A DNA stretch of 53,703 nt, taken from positions 1 through 53,703 of IMG/VR virus record IMGVR_UViG_3300042507_005553. The stretch is one strand, 5' to 3'. The notes under the pieces were generated by a model. It did not search any database and was not told the origin of the DNA. It was given only the letters and a program-made list of their open reading frames with translations. Source of the stretch: a virus. Of this stretch, positions 45,148-53,703 are shown in pieces. Every line of letters begins with the position of its first letter. Position 1 is the first letter of the stretch. A program made the position numbers and the translations under genes.

Positions 45148-46083
45148 TTATATAATTTGTTTTTGTTTAATTGTTTCTAATATACGAGATATACATCCCA
45201 TAATGTTAATTTCTTTATCTAAGACAAATGATGAATGATACATATATTCTTCAAGAATTATTGTTATCATTCCTTCTCTATTAAGAGCGTAGTTCTCAAT
45301 CTGCTCATATAAGAACCGATAAACGTCTTCATATGAAGATAAATCAGCGTCTGCCAATAGTTGTCTAATGTTTGTAAAACTGCTGATTGTGGGCTTTTTT
45401 AATTCATTTAATATACTATTTAAATAAGCATCGTTTGAATTTAATTCTCTTACATTAAGTACAAGCTTTCCATTAGTGCTATATTTTTGAAACGCATTGA
45501 TTGTTTTTCTAAGATCTGGATAGTATTTTTTAATAATAATAACTAAATCCTCTTTTTCATACTGAATATTTTCTTGTGTAAGAATACTGTCTATAAAGAG
45601 TGCGATATCTTTCTTAGATGGAGCTACTAAATCAAATTCAGTACATCTACTTCTTAATGGATCAATTAATCTTTCAGCATAATTACCTGTTAAAATAAAT
45701 CTAACATTGAAGCTATAAGTCTCCATCATATTAAGTAATAATACTTGTGATGCTTGGAGTAAATGAGTAGCTTCATCAAGTATCACTATTTTTAAAGGCT
45801 TGAATGTTGCAGATGAAGCAAATGAACCTACTTTATCTTTAATATCATCCATGCTTCTATGTTCAGTAGCATTTAAATATATGTAATCACAATCAATATT
45901 ATTTACTAAAATTTTAGCTAATGTAGTTTTTCCAGAACCCGGTTTACCAGCAAAAAGTAACATTGGGATATTTTGAGTATCAATAAATTCCTTAAATTTT
46001 AGTTTATGTTCTGAAGAACATATGAAAGTATCTAAAGTATCAGGTCTAAATTTCTCATTCCAGATTGTATGGTTTCTTTTCAT
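45148..46083 (-). CDS. gp44: Clamp loader large subunit, AAA+ ATPase (T4 gp44-like)
   Basis: 311 residues. WNEKFRPDTLDTFICSSEH, Walker A LLFAGKPGSGKTTLA, Walker B IVILDEATHL, sensor region FILTGNYAERLIDPLRSRCTEF (with SRC arginine finger). RFC/gp44 family. Loads the sliding clamp onto primed DNA. Confidence 0.9.
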   Translation of the reverse strand: MKRNHTIWNEKFRPDTLDTFICSSEHKLKFKEFIDTQNIPMLLFAGKPGSGKTTLAKILVNNIDCDYIYLNATEHRSMDDIKDKVGSFASSATFKPLKIVILDEATHLLQASQVLLLNMMETYSFNVRFILTGNYAERLIDPLRSRCTEFDLVAPSKKDIALFIDSILTQENIQYEKEDLVIIIKKYYPDLRKTINAFQKYSTNGKLVLNVRELNSNDAYLNSILNELKKPTISSFTNIRQLLADADLSSYEDVYRFLYEQIENYALNREGMITIILEEYMYHSSFVLDKEINIMGCISRILETIKQKQII

Positions 46084-46105
46084 AACTTTTTATTTAATAT
46101 AAGAT

Positions 46106-46134
46106 AAAAAAGGGAGTTAGTAAAACCAACTCCC
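46106..46134 (-). terminator. Rho-independent terminator after groEL clamp-loader junction
   Basis: Minus strand stem GGGAGTT/AACTCCC with 9-nt loop followed by TTTTTTATCTT; perfect terminator shape. It is 11 bp after the groEL stop (46146), so it separates groEL from gp44. Confidence 0.85.
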
Positions 46135-46145
46135 CATATTTATTT

Positions 46146-47750
46146 TTAATAAAACTGTTGTGGATCAACAGCGGTATTCTTTTCTTCAGGAATATCTATA
46201 ATAGCTCCTTCAGTTAATAATACAATACCAGCTACTGAAGCTGCGTTTTCTAAAGCACATCTTACTACTTTAGCAGGATCAATAATACCTTTATCTTTCA
46301 TATTTACATACTTATCATTTTTTAAATCATAACCTCCCCAAACTAATTTATCAGGTAAACTAGTCATAATTTTATAAATGTTTTCGTCACTATACCCTGC
46401 GTTTGATAATATTTTTCTAAATGGAGCAGAACATGCTTCATATACTATTTGAGATCCTATACTTTTACCAGTAATACTTTTACGTGCTTTAATTAAAGCA
46501 ATACCACCACCCGGAACGATGCCTTCATCAATAGCTGCTTTAGTAGCATGTAAAGCATCATCTACTCTGTCTTTTTTCTCTTTCATCTCGGTTTCTGTAT
46601 TGCCACCAACATGAATAATTGCTACTCCACCTGTAAATTTAGCTAAACGTTCTTGTAATTTTTCAGTTTCAAAAGCGGTTGTTGATTTTTCAATTTGGAG
46701 TTTTAATTCTTCAATACGTGAAGAAATACTTGTCTCATTACCTTTACCATCAACAATTGTAGTTTGTTCTTTTTTAACAGTAACAATTCTAGCTTCACCA
46801 AACCAATCCCAATTAAATTTCTCTAATTTCATTCCTTTTTCTTTGCTAAACACTTGTCCTCCTGTTAGAACCGCAATGTCTTCTAGAATTAATTTACGTC
46901 TATCTCCAAAGTCAGGGGCTTTAACAGCACATACTTTAATTGTACCTCTCATTTTATTAACAATAAGAGTAGCTAATGCTTCATTATCAATATCTTCAGC
47001 GATAATTAAAAGAGAACGACCAGTACTTGAAACTCCTTCCAAAATTGGTAAAAGTTCTTTTACTGTATTAAATCTACTATCTGCTATTAGGATATATGGA
47101 TTATCTAATAAACAAGACATAGTGTTATTATCAGTAACAAAATAATGAGATTTATAACCTCTATCAAATTGCATACCTTCTACTGTTTCTAGATATGTTT
47201 CTCCGGTTTTACTTTCTTCAATATGTACTACTCCTTCAATCCCTACCTTACTCATAGCGGTTGCTATTAATTTTCCAGTTTCAATATCATTATTAGCTGA
47301 AATAGTAGCAATTTGCTCAAGTTGATCTTCTGATGAAATTGTTGATTTAATATCATTATGGATATGTTCTACTACCTGTTTAACAGCAATATCAATATCT
47401 CTTTTAATTTGAACGGCATTTTCACCATTATTAAGGTATTTAAAACCCTCATTAATCATTTTACTAGCTAATAAAGTAGATGTTGTTGTACCATCACCAG
47501 CTGCATCTGCTGTTTTGATTGATGCTTGTTTAATTAATTTAATACCTAAGGTTTCCATGGGGTCCTCAGTTCCTTGCATTTTTTTTGCTAAACTCACCCC
47601 ATCCTTAGTAGATAATACTTGACCATTCTCTTCATAGAGAACATTTCGACCATTTGGGCCTAATGTTGAAGTAACAATATCTGATAGGGTATTTACCCCT
47701 TTTACTAATTTGTCTCTAGATTCCTTACCTAATTTTACTTGTTGTTTCAT
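46146..47750 (-). CDS. groEL: GroEL chaperonin (534 aa)
   Basis: Full-length HSP60: [35 protein letters not shown], a long apical domain and [13 protein letters not shown]. 534 residues compared with about 545 in E. coli; it ends ...VDPQQFY without the usual GGM tail. Folds phage or host proteins, most likely the capsid or replication complexes. Follows groES, with a homing endonuclease gene in between. Confidence 0.95.
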   Translation of the reverse strand: MKQQVKLGKESRDKLVKGVNTLSDIVTSTLGPNGRNVLYEENGQVLSTKDGVSLAKKMQGTEDPMETLGIKLIKQASIKTADAAGDGTTTSTLLASKMINEGFKYLNNGENAVQIKRDIDIAVKQVVEHIHNDIKSTISSEDQLEQIATISANNDIETGKLIATAMSKVGIEGVVHIEESKTGETYLETVEGMQFDRGYKSHYFVTDNNTMSCLLDNPYILIADSRFNTVKELLPILEGVSSTGRSLLIIAEDIDNEALATLIVNKMRGTIKVCAVKAPDFGDRRKLILEDIAVLTGGQVFSKEKGMKLEKFNWDWFGEARIVTVKKEQTTIVDGKGNETSISSRIEELKLQIEKSTTAFETEKLQERLAKFTGGVAIIHVGGNTETEMKEKKDRVDDALHATKAAIDEGIVPGGGIALIKARKSITGKSIGSQIVYEACSAPFRKILSNAGYSDENIYKIMTSLPDKLVWGGYDLKNDKYVNMKDKGIIDPAKVVRCALENAASVAGIVLLTEGAIIDIPEEKNTAVDPQQFY

Positions 47751-47771
47751 AATTTGTTTTATTTATAAATT

Positions 47772-48458
47772 TTATTTTAATTTTTTCCATTCAAACCCCT
47801 TATATATACCTCCATATAAAACACAAGTGTTTATATTTGATTGAGATAAATTTAATGTTCTTGAGGCGTAAGCTACACTTCTCCATTCTTTAATAATTTC
47901 TCCGTTTAATATTTGAACTATTGGTCTTTTAGATTTTGATATACTTAGATTTTCTTTATGTTGATCAGTTTTAGGTTTTTGTAATTTTTCAGAAAAACCA
48001 AATGGTTTGGGAATGCTATTTTTTTTACCTATTTTTTTCTTAGATTCTTCAGTATGTTTAGTTTTTCCTTTCATTTTTTCTCTTTTCTTTTGGGATGCCT
48101 CTTCTGTTTGTTTTTTTCCTAGATGCGAAATTCTCAATTTTTCTCTTTGTTCTTTAGTTACTATTGTCCACCCTCTAGTTCTGTTAGTTCTATTATAGAA
48201 TTTGGGATTATTAGCAGCATCATATTTCTTTAACCAAAATTCCTCTCGTTCATTTAACTTAGAAATATCCTCAACATATTCTAATATAATTTCTTTTAGA
48301 TCACTTTCAGGTTCAATTACATATTCTTTATAAGCTATTATCCAATCTATCCCTGAACCCCTATAGTAATTACCCTTATTCCCATTGTGTTTCCCAATAT
48401 ATGATTTTCCTGTTTTTAATATTGTTCTTAAGTAAATGTGTGGTTTGTTGAAATCCAT
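47772..48458 (-). CDS. GIY-YIG-type homing endonuclase 3 between groES and groEL
   Basis: YLRTILKTGKSYIGKHNG (divergent GIY-YIG), EREEFWLKKYD, three NUMOD3-like units (TEEASQKKREKMKGK, HTEESKKKIGKK, KENLSISKSK) and SVAYASRTLNLSQSNINTCVLYG. Mobile endonuclease splitting the usual groES-groEL operon. Confidence 0.8.
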   Translation of the reverse strand: MDFNKPHIYLRTILKTGKSYIGKHNGNKGNYYRGSGIDWIIAYKEYVIEPESDLKEIILEYVEDISKLNEREEFWLKKYDAANNPKFYNRTNRTRGWTIVTKEQREKLRISHLGKKQTEEASQKKREKMKGKTKHTEESKKKIGKKNSIPKPFGFSEKLQKPKTDQHKENLSISKSKRPIVQILNGEIIKEWRSVAYASRTLNLSQSNINTCVLYGGIYKGFEWKKLK

Positions 48459-48474
48459 AATAATATTTTATTAT

Positions 48475-48519
48475 ACATATCAACAAAAGACATATCAATA
48501 AAAGACATATCAACAAAAG
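48475..48519 (-). repeat. Three 15-bp tandem repeats, possible leader/operator
   Basis: Three copies of the 15-mer ACATATCAAYAAAAG (48475-48489, 48490-48504, 48505-48519) in the gap between groES and the homing endonuclease. On the minus strand the units read CTTTTGTTGATATGT and end in TATAATAAAA. May bind a regulator or set a promoter. Confidence 0.75.
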
Positions 48520-48527
48520 ATAACTTT

Positions 48528-48821
48528 TTAATTAATTTTAGCAAGTATATTGTTTTCACATCCAATAAAATATTCTTCACCTTCAAATTCTAACTTTGTA
48601 AATCCCATAGAAGGCAATATTACTTTATCTCCTACTTTAAGTATAGTTTTAATAAAATTATCTCCAGTGATTGAATATTTTCCCGGACCTATAGCTACTA
48701 CTGTAGCTTGTTTATTTTTTTCATTCCCCATATCAGGGACTACTATTGAACCGAATTTGGACTCATCTTCCTCAATTGGTTTAACGATAACTGCATCGAA
48801 TAATGCTTCTAATTTTTTCAT
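48528..48821 (-). CDS. groES: GroES co-chaperonin (97 aa)
   Basis: 97 residues: LFDAVIVKPIEED, GSIVVPDM, ATVVAIGPGKYSITGD, KVGDKVILPSMGFTKLEFEGEEYFIG, NNILAKI. Complete 10-kDa co-chaperonin with the mobile loop region present. Acts with the phage GroEL. Confidence 0.92.
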   Translation of the reverse strand: MKKLEALFDAVIVKPIEEDESKFGSIVVPDMGNEKNKQATVVAIGPGKYSITGDNFIKTILKVGDKVILPSMGFTKLEFEGEEYFIGCENNILAKIN

Positions 48822-48902
48822 AACTGTTTTTTTTGTTTAATTAAATATAATAAAGGTAAATTGAATTACCAAATCACCTTTCTGAATTCTGTTGATTTCA
48901 TA

Positions 48903-49148
48903 TTATTTGGCTTTATCGATCTTATTGTAAAGTGCTTCTAAGTATTCTAGGGCATCAACAATATCCTCACTCAATGGACCATCTTCTTCGATTCTATCAT
49001 TCAATACTTGTAGTGTTTTAATCACTCGAGAAACATCTTTTATATACGGCTTCATGTAAGCAAATGATACACCATAATCATCATCTTGTTCTTTAACTAC
49101 CTTTCTAACTTCTTCTCTAATTAGTTTTCTGAATTCTGTGATTTTCAT
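48903..49148 (-). CDS. Small helical protein with N-terminal tag (81 aa)
   Basis: Starts MKITEFRKLIREEVRKVVKEQDD, resembling the tag in the 4047, 6765 and 18923 products. The rest is helical (VIKTLQVLNDRIEEDGPL, DALEYLEALYNKID). Located between groES and the clamp gene. Unknown function. Confidence 0.65.
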   Translation of the reverse strand: MKITEFRKLIREEVRKVVKEQDDDYGVSFAYMKPYIKDVSRVIKTLQVLNDRIEEDGPLSEDIVDALEYLEALYNKIDKAK

Positions 49149-49180
49149 TTTTGTTTAAGTTTAATTGTTTAATATACATA

Positions 49181-49918
49181 TTATGCTCCTTGTAATCTTA
49201 CCAAGAAATATTTAGTTTTAATTTCATTCTTTTCAAATTCCATTACCATTAATCCTTTTTCACTTATACTTATAACTCCACCTCCCATATCTTTATTTGC
49301 TACTAATATTTCTTTGAATATTTCTGAGTTAAATGGAATACTAATTCTACCTGAATTAACTTCTGCAGGTATATTATATGTTATTTTGTTTGAATGTTCA
49401 TTATCCTCTCCAAATGTAAATTCAACAATAGATTCTTTACTACCTAAATTAATATCACTTTTAATAGTCATAAAATCTACCCCAGGCAATGCATTTTTAG
49501 CTTTAATTAAAGAATCTATATTTTCAGCATTTAGTGGAATTTTGATTTCATATTCTTGAGGTTCAGTAACTTCACCTACTTTTGGTAATAAAAACTCATC
49601 AGCTAAAGCATATGATAGATTAAAATTAGTATCTGAAATATATAGTTTAGTAAATACTTTTTGTTTCTTTTCAATAAGAAGTGAAATATCATTACTAGTA
49701 ATACTTAATAACTTAAGTAATTGAGTAGTATTAAATATAGGTAGTGTACAATTAGAAATTGGGAAATTATTATGTTGTAAACTTCCAATCATATCTTTAT
49801 TAGGTGATACAAATTTAATTTGTAATTCATTATTCTCAATATTTAATTTAGCTGTTTCAATTATTCCACCTAAATAATATTTAGAAATAACACTCTGTAA
49901 AACGGATTTATGCATCAT
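49181..49918 (-). CDS. gp45: Sliding clamp (T4 gp45-like)
   Basis: Start at 49918 (MMHKSVLQSVISKYY); the frame above it lies in the polymerase end and leader. LNIENNELQIKFVSPNKDMIGSLQ, GVDFMTIKSDINLGSKES, and ISEKGLMVMEFEKNEIKTKYFLVRL match gp45-type clamps; 245 residues is close to T4 gp45 (228). Processivity factor for the polymerase. Confidence 0.78.
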   Translation of the reverse strand: MMHKSVLQSVISKYYLGGIIETAKLNIENNELQIKFVSPNKDMIGSLQHNNFPISNCTLPIFNTTQLLKLLSITSNDISLLIEKKQKVFTKLYISDTNFNLSYALADEFLLPKVGEVTEPQEYEIKIPLNAENIDSLIKAKNALPGVDFMTIKSDINLGSKESIVEFTFGEDNEHSNKITYNIPAEVNSGRISIPFNSEIFKEILVANKDMGGGVISISEKGLMVMEFEKNEIKTKYFLVRLQGA

Positions 49919-49949
49919 ATTTTTATTTTTAATTAATATACGAACTTTT

Positions 49950-50849
49950 TTAGAAGGAGAAAAACTTCCCAATGTTTGGATTTAAACTAGGAAAATCCCA
50001 TCTTAGGTCAAGATATAGTTCTTTCAACTTATTCAAAAGCATCGATTCAAATATTTTATCAACGTCAATGTATTCTTTAACGAACTTATCGATCTCATCA
50101 GGTACCTTTGAATTTGGGAGCCCTATGGTATCTATCTGATATGGATTTTGTTTTAGGTTAATGATAAGTATTTTATCCCCTTCTATTATTGTTTCGAATT
50201 TTTTATCTAATTTTCTAAATTTAAGTAAATCTGAATAACGTACTGCTGCCTTTGTATTACTTGGGGCTTTAAGTCTAAATCTACTAAATATCTCTCCAGA
50301 TGTTGGAGGAATTATATATGAATTTATTTGTTTAACACCAGTTGGTTTACCTAATAATCTCGGGTCTGTTTGTTTTAACGAATTGTAAAAATCTATTATA
50401 GAATTGTCTAATTCATGTTTTGGTGTGTTAAATAAAATATTTTTGATGAAATTTTCTCCGAATTTTTTAAAAATTGGATTCATATTAGACTTCATTATCT
50501 CCAAACCCTTTAGATCCAATGCATCTTTATGATCGGAAGGAATTGTAACTCCTTCCTTATTAGTAACCCACATCCCATATCTTCTCTTACCTGTAGCTAA
50601 TATAGTAGAAGCAATTACCTCTTGTTTTAATTGAAAGTATTTATTTTTTGGAATGTTAAATAACTCATTACAAACATCCTCTAAGTTATCGTTTGCTTTA
50701 GACTGAATCTTACTAGCTATTTTAAGTACAAAATCATTCTTATTCTCCTCAGTAATATCTATACCCTTAGATTTCATATAATCTAAAACAGGTTTAAGCT
50801 CTATGTACAAACTATCTGTATCACTTTGAATAATAAAGTTTTTATCCAT
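49950..50849 (-). CDS. gp43: DNA polymerase family B, C-terminal part (motif C)
   Basis: 299 residues starting MDKNFIIQSDTDSLYIEL, which is motif C (DTDS) of family-B polymerases, then ATGKRRYGMWVTN (motif with K-x-R/Y near the thumb). Completes the 585-residue upstream gene. The two pieces are separated by 6 bp, so the polymerase is split between motif B and motif C. Confidence 0.88.
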   Translation of the reverse strand: MDKNFIIQSDTDSLYIELKPVLDYMKSKGIDITEENKNDFVLKIASKIQSKANDNLEDVCNELFNIPKNKYFQLKQEVIASTILATGKRRYGMWVTNKEGVTIPSDHKDALDLKGLEIMKSNMNPIFKKFGENFIKNILFNTPKHELDNSIIDFYNSLKQTDPRLLGKPTGVKQINSYIIPPTSGEIFSRFRLKAPSNTKAAVRYSDLLKFRKLDKKFETIIEGDKILIINLKQNPYQIDTIGLPNSKVPDEIDKFVKEYIDVDKIFESMLLNKLKELYLDLRWDFPSLNPNIGKFFSF

Positions 50850-50855
50850 ATAAAT

Positions 50856-52613
50856 TTATTTTTTAAGATCTAATTCGAAATACTTTATTAATTCATCCTT
50901 AGACATTTCCATAACATTACCTAATTCACCATTTACATAATCGATAGAGGCTTTAGTAAGTCTTTGACCACTATTTGTAATAGCACAACTACATATCATA
51001 TGACCATCAGTATATCTCCAAACGTTTTTAGCAAATGTACCATACATAGCATTTTGGAGAATCTTAAATGCAAGTTGAAACGTATCATACAATGCAAACT
51101 TACTCCAATCCTCCGATTTACCAGCTTGTTTTTTCATTCCTCTATAATGTTCACGTTTCTCAAACCACTTTTCTAAAATAGTAGCTGTAACACTTTGTTT
51201 ATCAGTTCTAAACAATGCTCCGGATGCTGATATTGTGTATTTATTGTCCTTAATTATTTGTATAAGTTCTCCTAATTTAATCTCCTTTGAATCTAGAGTA
51301 TAATTAATTTTATTTAAACGTTGTATTATTATTTCTTCATTTGGATCCCTTTGTTCTAGCTTTTCTAATGAATAGTTTTGTTCGTATGTAGAATTTACTT
51401 CAATCCTTCCAACTAATGTTTCGATACCTAAATTAAGGGATTTAATAATACTAGGATATAGTGAGGTATAATCTAAATCTATACAATCATAATATAATCC
51501 AGGTACAGGATCTAAAAGATATCCTCCAGCGTATGTTTCTTCTCTATTTTTTCTTGATGGATTATGAGTAGTTGGTTTATTAGGAGAGATAATTTTTGAT
51601 CCTCGTAAGTATTTTAATATTGCCCCTTCACCTAAGACTGTGTTATAATAGATTTGATCATATGGAGTATTACAAATATGACTTATCATAATAGTTAACT
51701 CGATAAATTTAAGTTTTTCTTCTAATTTCTCAACAATCTCAACATCTCGAAGGTTATATTCAATAAATTTTTGTTTATCTGTTTTAAATAAAGTATTCAA
51801 ATTACTTTCATATTCTACTTTCCCTAATTTAACATATTTTTCTCCAATATCACCTAATTTATATGATGGTTCTTCCTTTGTTATATATTTTTTATGCAAC
51901 AGCATATAATCCAAATGATTAATACCACCTAATCTAACTGATAAAATAGCTGGATTATAATCTTGAACCTGAATTTTGCGGATTGGGGAAAGTCTAAGTC
52001 TATCTTCTTCATGTACTACATTTCCTAGTCTAAAGTATAAATAAGGCATATCGAAGTATTCACTATTCCATCCTACTACTATGGTTGGATCTATTTCTTC
52101 CCATTTATCCAAGAATTTTAATATTAATTCTCTTTCTGTTCTACAAGGAATGATGTGAGTATCTCCATCATTAATTTCTTCAATTTCTCTTGATTTATCA
52201 ACAATAAAACATATTTTAGTTTTAGTAGTTGAATCTATTAAAGCTATAGAAGTAATAGGAGCTTGAGCATCTTTTATATATTGAATTGTAAGCGCTCCCC
52301 CCATTTCAATCTCAATATCCAAAAATACAGTATTATGCCATTCCGGAATAACATCCTCTTCACTATAATATAATTCTCTCAAAGTATATAATTCAGGATT
52401 TATATCCTTTTCTAATAAATCAGGATCACTCCAATCCGCCTTCCCATTAACTGGAACACAATATCCTCCAGTTAGTACAGGTAAAGCACCGTCTTGTTGG
52501 TGCTTTACTCGTTTATAAAAAATAGGGTTATGTTTAAATTGATACCATCCTGACTTACAGTCTCTTAGAAAGATATTATATGTCGATCGGTCAAAGTATA
52601 TTGATTGGTACAA
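50856..52613 (-). CDS. gp43: DNA polymerase family B, N-terminal part (exonuclease and motifs A/B)
   Basis: 585 residues: NTVFLDIEIEMGG (exo I), VGWNSEYFDMPYL (exo II), EYNLRDVEIVEKL (exo III), DLDYTSLYPSIIKSLNLG (motif A), and ILQNAMYGTFAKNVWRY (motif B). The sequence ends DELIKYFELDLKK, 10-20 residues before where motif C would be. Requires the 49950-50849 product for a complete active site. Confidence 0.9.
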   Translation of the reverse strand: MYQSIYFDRSTYNIFLRDCKSGWYQFKHNPIFYKRVKHQQDGALPVLTGGYCVPVNGKADWSDPDLLEKDINPELYTLRELYYSEEDVIPEWHNTVFLDIEIEMGGALTIQYIKDAQAPITSIALIDSTTKTKICFIVDKSREIEEINDGDTHIIPCRTERELILKFLDKWEEIDPTIVVGWNSEYFDMPYLYFRLGNVVHEEDRLRLSPIRKIQVQDYNPAILSVRLGGINHLDYMLLHKKYITKEEPSYKLGDIGEKYVKLGKVEYESNLNTLFKTDKQKFIEYNLRDVEIVEKLEEKLKFIELTIMISHICNTPYDQIYYNTVLGEGAILKYLRGSKIISPNKPTTHNPSRKNREETYAGGYLLDPVPGLYYDCIDLDYTSLYPSIIKSLNLGIETLVGRIEVNSTYEQNYSLEKLEQRDPNEEIIIQRLNKINYTLDSKEIKLGELIQIIKDNKYTISASGALFRTDKQSVTATILEKWFEKREHYRGMKKQAGKSEDWSKFALYDTFQLAFKILQNAMYGTFAKNVWRYTDGHMICSCAITNSGQRLTKASIDYVNGELGNVMEMSKDELIKYFELDLKK

Positions 52614-52614
52614 T

Positions 52615-52887
52615 TTATTCTACTGGTTTTTCTTTCTTTTTAAAATGATAGTTTCTTTTTTTAGGAGCTTCTTCAGTAACTACTGGTTCTTCAGTTACCA
52701 CCTCTTCAATAGTTATTGGTTCTTGGGGTACTTCCACTATCTCTTCTTTAGGTTCTGATGCTTGTAAAGCATTTACTTCTTTTTCTAGCTCATTAATAAG
52801 AGCCATGGTTTCATCAAATTTCATATTAGGTTGAGACCATTCAGTAACATGTCTTAATTGACTTATAATTTCTAGTAATTTTTCCAT
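52615..52887 (-). CDS. Hypothetical protein with basic tail (90 aa)
   Basis: MEKLLEIISQLRHVTEWSQPNMKFDETMAL..., helix, then Pro/Val/Glu-rich linker (EVVTEEPVVTEEAPKK) and a basic C-terminus (YHFKKKEKP). Lies between the dUTPase and polymerase genes. Unknown function. Confidence 0.65.
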   Translation of the reverse strand: MEKLLEIISQLRHVTEWSQPNMKFDETMALINELEKEVNALQASEPKEEIVEVPQEPITIEEVVTEEPVVTEEAPKKRNYHFKKKEKPVE

Positions 52888-52898
52888 TTTATTTTTAT

Positions 52899-53357
52899 TT
52901 AATTTTTACCTGAACTTCCAAATCCTTTGTCGCCTCTAGATTGTGTGTTTTTTAATTCGTTAAATTCTTCATCATTCAATTCAATAATTTCATATTCTGG
53001 GATTGGGATTACTGCTATTTGAGCGTATCTTTCTCCTTCCTCAATAGTAACATCCACATCACCTACATTATATATTTTTACCCCTAAATCTCCAGTATAT
53101 CCTGGATCTATAGTTCCATAATGTGGGATTAAGTCATGTTTAAATCCTTTTGAACTACGTAATTGCACTTGTAACCAATACCTCTGAGAATCAGGGATTG
53201 TTAAATTTAATCCATTAGATACTACTGCTGATTTACCTGCAGGTATAACTGTTGTTTCAGTGCAAGTTATATCAAAACATGCACTTGTCGAATTATAGGC
53301 TATCGTTGGAATAACGGCCTTATCTGTGTTTTTATGAGCGTATATTGTTGTTATCAT
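52899..53357 (-). CDS. dut: dUTPase (152 aa)
   Basis: Motifs of the trimeric dUTPase: FDITCTETTVIPAGKSA (motif 1), RSSKGFKH (motif 2), GTIDPGYTGDLGVKIYN (motif 3), ERYAQIAVIPIPE (motif 4), and QSRGDKGFGSSG (motif 5). Removes dUTP and supplies dUMP. Full length. Confidence 0.9.
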   Translation of the reverse strand: MITTIYAHKNTDKAVIPTIAYNSTSACFDITCTETTVIPAGKSAVVSNGLNLTIPDSQRYWLQVQLRSSKGFKHDLIPHYGTIDPGYTGDLGVKIYNVGDVDVTIEEGERYAQIAVIPIPEYEIIELNDEEFNELKNTQSRGDKGFGSSGKN

Positions 53358-53374
53358 ACTATGAGATTTAATTA

Positions 53375-53703
53375 TTAAAATTTAGCACCATTTACTGAGA
53401 TGGCATGAAGGAATTCATCACGAACCATATTATTGGGTTCTATAAATACACCAGAGAATTTGTTAGTAGTCATCACAGAGCCATGTTTAATACCTCTTGA
53501 ACTACAACAAGTATGTTTACAAGCAATACTAACTGCTACTGATTGGCATTGCATTTTATCAGCAACATAATTATGGATTTGGGTGGTTAATGATTCTTGC
53601 ATTTGTGGGCGACGAGAAAACCATTCTACAATACGATTTAATTTACTTAAACCAATTACATTTTCAGCCGGAATATATGCTACAGTAGCAAACCCAGTGA
53701 ATG
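53375..53703 (-). CDS. folE: GTP cyclohydrolase I, N-terminus cut by window edge
   Basis: Open frame to the right edge; visible residues include GFATVAYIPAENVIGLSKLNRIVEWFSRRPQ, then QSVAVSIACKHTCCSSRGIKHGSVMTTNKFSG. The VAYIP...VIGLSKLxRIV and C(H/S)..RG regions define GTP cyclohydrolase I; ends ...AISVNGAKF. First step of folate or 7-deazaguanine/queuosine-type pathways; in phages this can relate to DNA base modification. Confidence 0.85.
   Translation of the reverse strand, partial: FTGFATVAYIPAENVIGLSKLNRIVEWFSRRPQMQESLTTQIHNYVADKMQCQSVAVSIACKHTCCSSRGIKHGSVMTTNKFSGVFIEPNNMVRDEFLHAISVNGAKF

Noticed and set aside
46843-47145. Plus-strand ORF of 100 aa
   Set aside because: Antisense to groEL, whose motifs are unambiguous.

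Overview
This window looks like part of a large, AT-rich, T4-like (myovirus-type) phage genome that infects a member of the Bacteroidota. Essentially every credible gene is on the minus strand. The phage call rests on a T4-style replication set at 43-53 kb: family-B DNA polymerase split in two, sliding clamp, both clamp-loader subunits, a RecB/Cas4-type nuclease and dUTPase. It is supported by phage-encoded GroES/GroEL, ATP-dependent DNA ligase, RNA ligase, three GIY-YIG homing endonucleases, tRNA and tRNA-like genes and many tiny ORFs. The host guess rests on promoter-like elements with a TTTG(GC) box about 18 nt upstream of TATATTG, close to the Bacteroidota -33/-7 consensus, and is an inference.

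Layout, left to right. 0-2.7 kb: an operon of small unknown genes and a GNAT acetyltransferase. 2.9-7.7 kb: array 1, about ten small ORFs and one tRNA-like gene, each separated by an imperfect inverted repeat of 57-204 bp that ends in GTTA.../...TAAC boxes. 7.8-12.1 kb: metallopeptidases, a RadA-like ATPase, a DUF932 protein, a UVR-motif protein and an ADP-ribosyltransferase-like protein. 12.2-16.6 kb: AT-hook proteins, tRNA-like genes and GC-richer structured intergenic stretches. 16.6-26.5 kb: Bacteroidota-phage hypothetical proteins, RNA ligase, phosphoesterase, DNA ligase, homing endonuclease and small membrane proteins. 26.4-27.1 kb: tRNA-Met(CAU) and two tRNA-like genes. 28.4-30.5 kb: array 2, five more cassettes. 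30.5-32.9 kb: small genes and an HNH protein. 32.9-42.2 kb: a compact glycosyltransferase/methyltransferase locus. 42.2-53.7 kb: replication, chaperonin and nucleotide genes.

The main discovery is that both arrays have the architecture of integron gene cassettes with attC-like sites. In almost every cassette the box just after its left junction (for example GTTAGGTG, GTTAGTGGC, GTTAGCAAAC, GTTAGCACC, GTTATATGC) is the reverse complement of the box at its own far end. The box sequence changes from cassette to cassette in step. That covariation is what a circular cassette inserted at GTT would leave. Stop codons sit in or next to the 3' boxes. In at least four cases the start codon and first 17-42 codons of a cassette gene lie inside the preceding attC-like stem-loop, which makes chimeric proteins. 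No integrase is present in the window, so the arrays resemble integrase-less attC clusters. I do not know of this being a standard feature of such phages, and it should be tested.

A second striking feature is a family of fifteen promoter-like elements of constant 65-bp length, three TGACG-type half-sites and a -33/-7 core. They lie in front of accessory genes, including the first cassette of each array, and are absent right of 31 kb. Other points of interest are a conserved N-terminal helix on otherwise unrelated small proteins, reminiscent of T4 capsid-targeting sequences, tRNA-like genes with abnormal anticodon domains, and a homing endonuclease between groES and groEL.
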